This document shows positions 54,973 through 64,000 of a stretch of 64,000 nucleotides of DNA, one piece after another (position 1 is the stretch's first letter; the number at the start of each line of letters is the position of its first letter). Source of the DNA: Parasponia andersonii (taxonomy: Eukaryota > Streptophyta > Magnoliopsida > Rosales > Cannabaceae); assembly GCA_002914805.1 (NCBI GenBank), contig JXTB01000808.1:1-64000 (forward strand), read 5' to 3'. The translations under genes and the position numbers were made by a program. The notes under the pieces are model-generated. The model saw only the letters and a program-made list of their open reading frames with translations, had not been told where the DNA came from and did no database searches.

Positions 54973-55334
54973 ATTAGTCCTTGAATTTGTGTTTAAGTGA
55001 CAATTTAGTCCAAATCGCTAACACTAATACATTTTAGACAAAATTCTCATGTTTATATTGCATGCTCAGTTGGAAGACAAAAAAATTAAAAACAAAACTA
55101 AAAAGTGAAATATAAATTTTAATTTATACCTATCTTATCACTTAGTATTTTCTTCTTCTGTCTCTCTAATATTCTTTCAAATTGAATTTGTGGCCTATCT
55201 TTTCTAAATTTGAACCAAAAACTCTAGAATTTATGGATTCTGATTTGAACAATAGTATGGTTATGTCCAAAATTTTAATAATTTTAGCTGTTTGGACTAA
55301 ATTGTCGTCTCTCAAACATAAATTCAGGGACTAA
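54973..55334. mobile_element. Non-autonomous inverted-repeat element (ATTTAGTCC type)
   Basis: The left arm (54973-55020) and the right arm (55285-55334) are inverted copies: ATTAGTCCTTGAATTTGTGT..., AATTTAGTCCAAATCGCTA against TTAGTCCCTGAATTTATGTT..., AATTTAGTCCAAACAGCTA when read from the right. About 40 of 48 positions agree. More TTTTAGTCC units lie outside the left arm (54911-54960), so the element may start near 54905. The 264-bp interior is non-coding. Long, drifting arms like this fit Mutator-like MITEs. Confidence 0.6.
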
Positions 55335-56189
55335 CTTTTATTACCTAGTTATCCTTAAGCGAAAAGACCCAAAGATACAATTACATACACTATTTTGAAT
55401 AAAGTTATGATAATTTACTTTTAACCATTGTATTCAAAATAAAAATCTCCATTAAAGTCTCTCCACACGAATTGTATCTCCAATTTTTTTTCTTTAAATT
55501 TATTCATCAGTTGAACAAGATAATAATAAACATTCATCACCCAAAGATTACAGTAGAGATATTTAGCTTGAAACCATATCGATGTATGCTTATATTATTT
55601 TCTATCTAGAAGAAAAACTTTAACGGGGCAAATTCATACTATAAATCAAAATTATTTATTGAAATAAATACAACGGTGGCATATGCGTCTAGTGAGATCA
55701 CGAACCCAATGGAGGAGACAAACAAAAACCCAGTGGGGTGATGGTTGATTGTGTGACAGTTGAACTGAAAAGGTCATCATCCCAATGGGGTCGGTGAAAG
55801 GAGCCTCAATTCTCAACCCTATATATATATATATATATATATTAATCGAAACAGTTTACTATTATAATTGTTTGAAGATTCAAACCCTTTGCTTTTGTTT
55901 TGCATCTAACAGAAATATAATCACTATTTGTATCTAAAGACATAAATTAAATCAAGATATTTGTTTGTTTGAATAAGTTGTTTTTAAAATAATTTTTGTT
56001 CATCATATTTCTAGAACAAGATATTTTTGTTCGTTTTCCAATAACTTTTATTGAAAAAATTATTTGGTATTGTGATCTTTATAGTTAACGTTTAGATAGA
56101 TTTTGTCTAGGAGACCGAGTTTGAAGTGGGAACAGTTGTGGCTCCCCCACCTCTTTCTTGGTAATTTTTTTTTCTATATAAAATTCTGC
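55335..56189. other. AT-rich intergenic DNA, no gene seen
   Basis: The stretch holds an (AT)n at about 55820-55841 and a patch at 55670-55800 that is richer in G. No domain is seen. The 63-codon frame at 56103-56294 partly overlaps copia LTR sequence. Confidence 0.4.
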
Positions 56190-56608
56190 CTAAAGAGGTT
56201 AGATACTTTTTCTCCCTCACTTTTTATTGAGCTACGTGTGCAACACACATTCTCTCTCTCTTATGCATATGGCACTAGTGTTAGGGCTAAGTAGTTTTTT
56301 TTCCTCATATATCTTGTATATATAAGGCCTAAAACTGCTAATTCTAGTCCAATTAGGATTGAGCTTATTGGGTTTTAAGTGTATTTTTATAGATATATCC
56401 AACCCATATAACTTATTTATAAAAACTACTGGCTTTTGTATAGAAATATTATTTTATACAGTTTCATAAAACTAATTTTACAAATACCACCATTTAATTA
56501 ATGAGCTTTGTTGAGCTAGATAAATGACCTAATGGATCTAGATAACCTAAGCTCCAATAGTATCATAAATATATAGTAACTCTTATTATGACATTTATAT
56601 AAATATGT
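56190..56608 (-). mobile_element. Fragment of the copia LTR, inverted, cut by a later insertion
   Basis: Read on the - strand, this matches 34505-34930 of the copia LTR: ATTTATATAAATGTCATAAT, TTGGAGCTTAG, a CCTAATTGGACTA-RTTAGCAGTTTT phrase and the GA-rich stretch. Homology stops at 56608, exactly where the next LTR begins, so the younger element probably split this LTR. Confidence 0.7.
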
Positions 56609-58066
56609 TGTAGATTTATAGTTCCTACGCAAATGTACATGCCAAATAAATAATATAATAGTGAGTAGAGTATCGTTTCACAGGGATTAATTACCAACTT
56701 GATTGAAAAAGCTAGATGTCAAGCAAAATAGTTTAAGAAATGAGCAATAAAATAGTAGAGACTAACGGGTGCAGACAAAAACGTAAATACTAAGTAGAAA
56801 ATAACACGATCTAATTAGTTGATTGTAAATCAGTGGTAGGATTAAGCTAGGATTATTGAATCCTCCTCTGTTGTAATTCTGGTAACAAATACTACAGCAA
56901 TACTATGGCAAAATTACTCCTGTTATCCAAAAATTCAACCTACACATAATAATCTTCCAAATTTATTATATTTAAAGTTCTTCAAACCAAATTTAACATA
57001 TTCCTATACCGAACTAGTTTTTAAAACACCATTTATAGCATTAATTTTATGGGTTATGCACGGTAATAATATATTCCTATACCGTTACCATTTCAAAGAT
57101 CTACTCAAGATACACTTGAAACATGCATCGTTAAAGATAGATCCAACTAAAATTAACCTTTCGAGAATTAATCCTAATTTATTTATCTTAGATATTGGTA
57201 GACTTAATAATTAAGCTCACTTGAATGAACAAAAAAGAATTTCCATAACCATCAAAACAATATTCAAGCATTCATTATAACTTTATATTCATTATAATCC
57301 CAGCTAAAGAAAACTTAAGTTACTTAACCCATGTTCTGAGGTTCAAAAATTATCAAATCAGAATAATCCATTGATTACAGAAAAATAAAAGAAAAAGAAG
57401 AAGAAATTAACACAAAGAAGAATAAAAGAGAGAGCAAGAAAAACTCTAGCCAGATAATGAATATTTGAGCTCTTCTCTTCTAGTATTCTTACCTCCTTCG
57501 TCCTTTCCTTTTTTATACTATTCTCTCTCTTTTTTTCTCTTACTTTTTTCATTTTTCTTTCAGCTCAGCCGCCACCCCCTTTTTACAGTACTTCATTTTC
57601 TTTTTTATATTAGAGTAGTTTAGGTACCCTAGCACACGTGTCAACTAAATAAGGGAATGAGGGCCACTTTTGCATCATCTCCCCTTAGCTGGTATTTAAT
57701 ATCAGCTGTTATCACCAGCTGTGTGCAAAAGATGCCAGGTAGAGAGAGAATCTTCTAACTCAGTTATGCTCCGGTACTGCTGCAGCAAAACTTATTCCAG
57801 CTTTTGCCTCAAATTCGGCTTTTCTTTTAAAGGGCTGCCACTAAAAATTATGCAGAGTTCATACCCAGAATTTAGCAATTTTACTAGAAATTTAGAGAAA
57901 TAAAATAGATATTAACTAAGTTAGACCTTAAACACTAAAAATAAAAACGGTAAAAATAAAGCAAGCAAAGACACCCAAACTAGACACTTTATTATTATTT
58001 TTTTAAAAAAAACAACTATTCTAGGACTAAAATACACCAGATAACTCTATTTTTATAGAGTTATCA
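56609..58066 (-). mobile_element. 3' LTR of a Tat/Ogre-like retrotransposon
   Basis: On the - strand the LTR starts TGATAACTCTATAAAAATAG (58066) and ends ATAAATCTACA (56609), about 1458 bp. Directly upstream on that strand is a purine-rich AAGTTTAGGGATA, typical of the polypurine tract of Tat/Ogre elements. An internal TATA-like AGTATAAAAAAGGAAAGG lies near 57510. A CAGGGATTAATTACCAAC-type phrase near 56680 recalls the R/U5 of many such LTRs. The family name is recognition by style. Confidence 0.55.
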
Positions 58067-59219
58067 TATCCCTAAACTTAAATTGTTACTCATCCTCAAG
58101 TGACAAAATAAAGAAAAATGATACACAAAAGACACAATGACATAAAAGAGCACTAGTTTCACTAATAGAAAAATTGTTCCTTAGTTCCCTATAATGCTCC
58201 TCAGTCTTTAGCCTATGATTTAAATCACCATTCCTCAAATATTAGTCCAATTCATTATAAACTTACTCCTACATGTGATTTTTTCTTGGGTGTGTGTGTA
58301 GAAACTATGGTAAGAATTGCTTGGATCATTCAAGATCCAAACATAATCATTGGGCCTAATTTTTGGTTCCATATGCTGATCTTATAAATCACTGTCTACT
58401 AATGGAAGTCAACCAAACATTTAAGATTTATAAGGCTTTTACAAATTTTCAGCACGAAGTTTAATTAGAGAATTTACTTATTTATTATTTTTTTTCCTTC
58501 AAATACTAAGATGTTGTTAGAATGCCTTTTTACCTGAATACCAACATTGGTGATAAGGATATCCGGTTACTCAGTAAAGTCACTTTCAGAGTTCTTATAG
58601 TATACTCATATTCCAAATTACTGTTTGATGCAAAAGTACATATAGAGCTCATGTTACCCTTGGTTACTAGATATTTCGGAATAATGGAGTATTCATTATT
58701 TACGTCACTACTTTTTTTTTGAATGTCCTCCCCCAAACTTAAGCTCATCTTAGACTTTAATGTATAATATTTACACTAAGTCCTCTATATTTGATCTCCT
58801 AAATTTTGTCTCTAGAGATTCACAAAACCAATTCTAGAATCTCAAACCCTCACAATAATTCAAAATTCCCTGACCTTTCCAAAAGTCTTCTAACCCATAG
58901 CTTTAGTGCAAAAAATTGAAAATTTCACATTAAAAGCAAGCTGAGACAAATATTCCCAATATTTAAGTTGTAGCAATTCATCTCATAAGCTGAAAATATT
59001 AATGCAACAAGAATTTCATAAGATCAATAATATTGTAGCATACCAGAGTAATAAAACACACAAAAGAAATTGATAGACAAACACATAGAAAGACTTGACT
59101 GACTCACAATTTCTTTTTTTAACGTAACCTAACCACACCCCCAAACTTATAAGAAGTAGTGTCTCCACTATGACACAAACTGAAAAAATAGAGAAATAAA
59201 AAAAAAACAAAAGAGGTGA
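58067..59219 (-). other. 3' untranslated region of the Tat/Ogre-like element
   Basis: AT-rich DNA between the polypurine tract and the end of the coding relic. Phrases CCCCCAAACTTA (58731, 59141) and CCCTAAACTTAAATTG (58070) repeat the purine-tract theme on the - strand, as in Tat/Ogre elements. No coding frame is seen. Confidence 0.4.
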
Positions 59220-59520
59220 GAACTCTTTGTTAGAGCTGAGCAGTAGCCCCATTAGAATTATCTCCATTAGACTCCTCATTGTCCAAGTCTTAGAGTATTT
59301 CCTCTGGAAATGTAGGGAAGTTGCATATGCACTTGGTGAAGTTCTTTTGCAAGGACTTTTTTAGGGCATTGTCCCTTTCCCTTTCATAGGCCCAATATTG
59401 CCGCTGCTATTTGTGAGATTGCTGTAGCATAGTCATCAACTGAGACTATTGTTTATGTCTTGCTGGCTTACCCATTACTCCATCAATCGCAGTTGTTGAA
59501 GTATGTCTGCATTGGCATTG
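59220..59520 (-). pseudogene. C-terminal piece of a plant transposon polyprotein (Tat/Ogre-like)
   Basis: In broken - strand frames the sequence reads like the end of the long Gag-like ORF of Tat/Ogre-type elements: YWAYERERDNALKKSLQKNF near 59340-59400, then FPEEILDLDNEESNGDNSNG toward 59225, ending in an acidic tail. Stops interrupt it. Its strand and position upstream of the 58067-59219 region fit the LTR at 56609. Confidence 0.4.
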
Positions 59521-60235
59521 TTGCTTGATGCTGGAGTAGGCCTATTGGAAAAGGGTTGATGGGTCGAGTCTGTTTCTACTGCACTCCTTTCCCGAGTGAT
59601 CAGTCCCTCTTGAGCTATATGGGCTACAACTATAGTATTGATCTCCTCCGTATTGCACAGAGGACTTTAATACGTAGTATCAGCATAGTGATAATACTTA
59701 TGTTATTATTACACCATTGTTATTATTATTATTATTATTATATTGTAAGTATATTATCCTTGCAACTGCTAACGTGCCAAGGACACTATGGAAAGTGTCG
59801 TTTTCTATACTGACTACCTATCAGGACTTCGACATGTAGATAGTATTATAATAACTCTTACACCTGTACATTCTGTGTAATCTAACCATAATCCTAGTTA
59901 TTCTCTTCTTTGCTTTAATTAATCACAGGTCTTATTAATTAATCAGAACACAAGGTTTGCTCCCGAACATGTGGTATGGGTGATATTCGTTTGTAGATAT
60001 CAAACAAATCAATGTAGAAAATCTAGAAAGTAAGACATGTACGAGGCTTGATGAGGAATCTTATTTCAGTGAGATAGTTTAATGCGATGGATACAACATA
60101 ACCTTTTCTAGTAGCTCGTGGAAGGTTAGCAAATGAGTTTTAGTTATTGCTCGAGGAATCAAGATTGGAACTCTTTCTATGATTTTTAGCTGCAGGAATA
60201 CGCTATCAGTTGTGGGTGTCAGTGTTAATTCAAGT
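59521..60235. other. Unassigned DNA between two retroelement relics
   Basis: A (TTA)n microsatellite at about 59718-59742 produces a Tyr-rich part in the 85-codon frame at 59556-59813. From about 60000 the DNA probably belongs to the upstream pol of the copia relic that follows, but no motif is readable. Confidence 0.35.
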
Positions 60236-62149
60236 CTATGGCACTATAAACTTAGACATATGTGCGAGAAGAGAATGAAGATGATGTTGTCTAAAGGAAA
60301 GCTATCGAAGATGAAGTAAGTTGAGCATAGTCTCTATGAAAGATGTATCTTTCACAAGCAAAAAGGATGAGTTTTTCAAAAGGCATAAAGTACCTTGAGC
60401 AGCAAAGTTGAAGCTACTTTATACTGACGTATGAAGACAATCTCCTATAACATCCCTTAGTGGCTCAAGGTATTACGTCACTTTTATTGACGATTCGAGC
60501 ATAAAAGTATGGATTTATTTTTTGAGAAATAAATCTAATATCTATGATATCTTTAAGAAACGGAGAGACATGGTTTAAAATGAGACAAATTTGAAAGTAA
60601 AGTATTTATGGTCTGATAATGGAGGAGAATATGAAGACGATTAGTTCAAGAAGTATTATGCACTAAACAGGATCAAGATAGAGAAAACTATTCCAAGAAA
60701 ATCACAACAGAATAGTCTTATTGAGAGGATGAACAAGACCCTGAATGAATATGCTAAGAGCATGAGATTGTATACTGGGTTGCCAAAATGTACCAGGATG
60801 AAGCAATTAGCATTGCAGCATTTCTGATTAATAAAGGACCCTCAACACCTCTTGATTACGAAATTCTAGAAGAGGTTCGAAGTGATAAAGAGGTAAAACT
60901 TTCTTTCTTGAAAATTTTTGGTTGTTTATCCTATATTTATATCGACTCTACTAGTCAAAGTAAAATTTATTTGAAATCTAAGAAGTGCTATTTTATTAGT
61001 TATAGCAACAATGAATTTTGTTATTGTTTCTGGGATGACCAAAGTTGGAAGATTATCAAGAGTAAAGATATTTTATCTTCAATGAAGATGTATTATACAA
61101 GGACAAGTTAGACACCAGAGCCAATGGTGCACGTCCTAAAGTTAAGAAGAGAAACAGAGTGCCATTGAATGAAATCCTGTAGATAAGATGAAGAATAATA
61201 TCCAAGAAAATCAAGGAGTAGAACCCGAGGTGGATCCACAAACTCTTGTAACTAAACTCAGGAGATCCTCCAAAGCTATTTGACTACTATAGAGATAGTC
61301 CCCTGCAATGCATTATATTCTATTGACTAATAGAGGCGAGTAGAGAGATATAAGGAAGTCATATAGAATAATGAGTCAACTAAGTAGGAGCTAGTCATGA
61401 AAGATGTGATGGATTCTCAATCGTCCAATCAGATATGGAAGTTGGCTGAACTACTAAAAGGAAAGAAGGTACTATACAATAAGTGGGTCTATCGAATAAA
61501 GGAAAAACATGACAGTAGCAAGCAGTATAAGGCAAGACTTGTTCTCATAGGCTTTCAGTAGAAAGAAGGTCTCGATTATACCAAGATTTTCTCTCTAGTA
61601 GTTAAATTGACCATAATCAAAACAATACTCGAGTTACTAGCTAAGGAAAACTTGTATTTAGAGCAGCTAGATATCAAAATAGTGTTTCTCCATGATAGCT
61701 TAGAGAAAGAAATTTATATGAAGCTGCCACAAGATTTCGAAGTACAAAAGAAGGAGAAAATAATGTGCAAATTTCAAAAGAGCTTATATGGTCTTAAACA
61801 AGCTCCAAGACAATGGTAAAAGAGCTTTAATAGATTCATAACTAACATGGTTTTTTGAGATGCTAGATGAATCACTGCTATTATATAGAGAGGTTTAAAA
61901 ATTCCTATATCATTCTACTTCTATATGTAGATGATATATTAATTACTGGAGCTTGCATAGAGAAAATTGACAAGCTCAAGAGAGAATTGTCAAAGAAATT
62001 CTCAATGAAGAACCTAGGAGCTACAAAGCAAATCCTTAGGATGAGGATTGCTAGAGATACAGTGAATAGGACGTTAAAGCTATCATAATAGGAATATATA
62101 AAGAAGGTACTTAACAGATTTAATGTGCATAGAGCAAAGCCCATAAGTG
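60236..62149 (+). pseudogene. Ty1/copia pol relic: pre-integrase, integrase, reverse transcriptase
   Basis: Frames broken by many stops still give LWHYKLRHMCEK (pre-integrase, 60236), SDNGGEYEDD (integrase catalytic block, about 60612), IERMNKTLNEYAKSMRLYTG, FLKIFGCLSYIYID (about 60915), then RT: LDIKIVFLHDSLEKEIYMKL, KSLYGLKQAPRQW (61607-61819) and ILLLYVDDILITGA with the YVDD active site (about 61912), and FSMKNLGATKQILRMRIARD. The order is normal Ty1/copia. RNase H is missing because an LTR-like sequence begins at 62150. It differs from the fragment at 32159 in keeping DNGGEY. Confidence 0.85.
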
Positions 62150-63458
62150 TGATATCCTGAATTCTAAAACGACACCCAGTTCCTCACATAATAAAAAGCC
62201 AATAATAACATGATAGCATCATATTTTTTTATATATATTAATGTCATTTATATATACATATAATTTTCAATAGTCATTATATCTGTTATTTCTATAATTG
62301 TTACTCTTTTAGTAGTTATGCAGTGAAATACTCAAGACTCGCTCATTGGTACAAGCTTAATATATATCAAGTTTGTTTTCTACATGATTTTTCTTGGACT
62401 TATTGATTACTAGGAAATATTTGATTTAAACAAATAAGTAGTTCGAGTATGATTTTCAAAATATAGATATTTTTTATTTAAGTTCTATAAATTAAAGTCA
62501 CACATATGTATAGAATTATATGGATTCATCTTTTATGTCTATGAGGAAACATGATTAGAGTTTTTTTTAAATTGTTTGCCACATATAAAATCACAATCAT
62601 TCTAATATAGTTAATTCTAGTACATATTTGTACATACCTTTGTAAAAGTATTGTTTTTATTATTCCATAGTCTATTGTTAAATTTAATAATTGGTTGGAT
62701 TATTATCTTTATTAGTATTATGTATTACTGGAAAAAAAAAGGAAACGGGGCCACCGACTTAACTAAGTCCGCAACTTTGTATTGCAATAAGTAATTTAAC
62801 CTCATCTTTCTTTCCATGATATTTCGTTTTCTCTATAGAGCAATAACCTCTTTACCATTGCTTTACTCTCTCAACTTAAAATTTTGTACTGTTATATTAG
62901 TTAGTAATCTTTGTTTCCTTAAACAATCCAAGTCGTTGCTATATGGTTGTCACTCCATTCGCTAAAAGGTACTTTAATTTATGATCATTAGAAATTGAAG
63001 CAATCTGATAAGAATTGTATATATGCGTTTAAAATTGATGTATTGATTTGGTTAGTTTAGAAAGTACTTTTATATAATGTTAATATTAGTAAGTATTTTG
63101 TATTCAATTTTGGGGAAAGTTCCTTACTCACGTGATTGATTTTATAGGTATCTATATGTAAAATGATTGTTACATATATTAATATAAATGATTCATAATT
63201 CACTCTAGAATCGTATAATTATAGGATGGTTCAGATAATTTCTTCATACTTTATTCTAGTTAGTTTCAATTGCCTTATATAAATATGGTTGAAATTCTTT
63301 CCTCATATATATAAATGAAATTAATCTGCTTTGGAAACGAAGATTATTTTTCCCTTACAGTGATACTTATATCTATGAATTCTACTTTTAACCTTTATAG
63401 AAAGGTGAATCAATGGATTTGTAAGCTTACTCAAATTGTATTCTATATTTTTGTACTG

Positions 63459-63495
<37 letters not shown>

Positions 63496-64000
63496 AGTCT
63501 TAGAACTAGTTTTCCTTAAAATAAAGTTTAAAATTTTAGATTTTTCCTATTTAACTATCTACTTGATCCTGTTCTTGTTGATTGAGTCTTATTATTTATG
63601 TTTCCCTTTCATGGACTAAGTTATAAATATTTGATCTCGTAGTAATTTTTGAAAATAGATTTCTCACTAAAGATAAGTTGATCTGAATCTAGATTCACTA
63701 CACTCATTAAAGATGGTGTATCTTGTATATTAATTTTGATAGTGTGATTGGTTATGAATCCTAGTCTCATAACTTATTTTCAAGTAAAGTTTAAAACAAA
63801 TTTTGTTGCGTCACATGCATAAAGATATTATTTGGTTGATAATAGGAGCATGTCAATTGTACCAAGAGTGAACAGCATTTCACAATAAGAAAAAGAATAT
63901 CACCTAAAAGGTCGAAATAGAGGTAAGTAACGTCACACCTGCAATGTAAAAAATTATTTATTCTGTGAATTTCTGGAATTTGTAGTTATAGAATCTGTGG
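62150..64000 (+). mobile_element. Probable LTR of a gypsy-type element, runs past the window end
   Basis: The copia relic stops at AAGTG and TGATATCCTGAATTCTAAAA begins, an opening seen in long plant gypsy LTRs. The rest is AT-rich and non-coding, with an (AT)n near 63463-63490. Near 63915 GAGGTAAGTAACGTCACACC recalls the 3' part of such LTRs (compare GTGAGTGAGGTAAATG near 1760). The 3' end is not in the window, so the call cannot be closed. Confidence 0.4.

Overview
The window is nuclear DNA from a flowering plant. It is AT-rich, three genes have plant-type GT-AG exon structures and plant-specific domain sets, and the rest is mostly decayed transposable elements. I cannot name the species. 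No prokaryotic, organellar or CRISPR-like feature is present, and I saw no rRNA or functional tRNA gene. All three host genes lie on the + strand.

Host genes. (1) 22576-24921 is a single-exon coding region for the branch-point-binding splicing factor SF1/BBP in its plant form (helix-hairpin, KH, two CCHC knuckles, added RRM, proline-rich tail). A probable long intron lies in its 3' UTR. (2) 37961-47242 is a four-exon gene for a 5'-adenylylsulfate reductase-like (APRL5/7-type) protein: signal peptide, thioredoxin fold with a WCPFS motif, and a C-terminal membrane segment. The four exons join into 295 codons with consistent phases. Its 4.6-kb third intron holds retrotransposon pieces and a 240-bp direct repeat. 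(3) 50304-51607 is a two-exon gene for a small plant membrane protein of unknown function (DUF6821-type, 295 residues).

Repeat landscape. 1-7800 is AT-rich repeat DNA with LTR-like pieces and short tandem repeats. 8399-11731 is a + strand relic of a gypsy-type (Transposase_28-like) element, cut by a Ty3/gypsy pol plus LTR fragment (11712-14050, - strand). About 14900-17090 looks like a Helitron carrying an RPA1-like gene. 17862-19160 is a LINE 3' end (- strand). 19271-21178 is a solo copia LTR. 30284-36350 is a second, - strand copy of the 8399-11731 element, interrupted by a truncated copia element (32159-35344) whose LTR matches the solo LTR. 56190-59520 is a Tat/Ogre-like LTR element inserted into another piece of the same copia LTR. 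60236-62149 is a decayed copia pol of a more usual type, cut off by an LTR-like sequence that runs to the window end.

The genes show no functional linkage to each other beyond sharing a strand. I found no convincing new biological system. The least explained signals are an array of about nine degenerate 16-bp palindromes (53627-53920), a 301-codon integrase-like open frame that has lost its catalytic residues (32176-33081), a 27-bp exact repeat 1 kb apart (3305 and 4352), and three telo-box motifs around the SF1 start codon.
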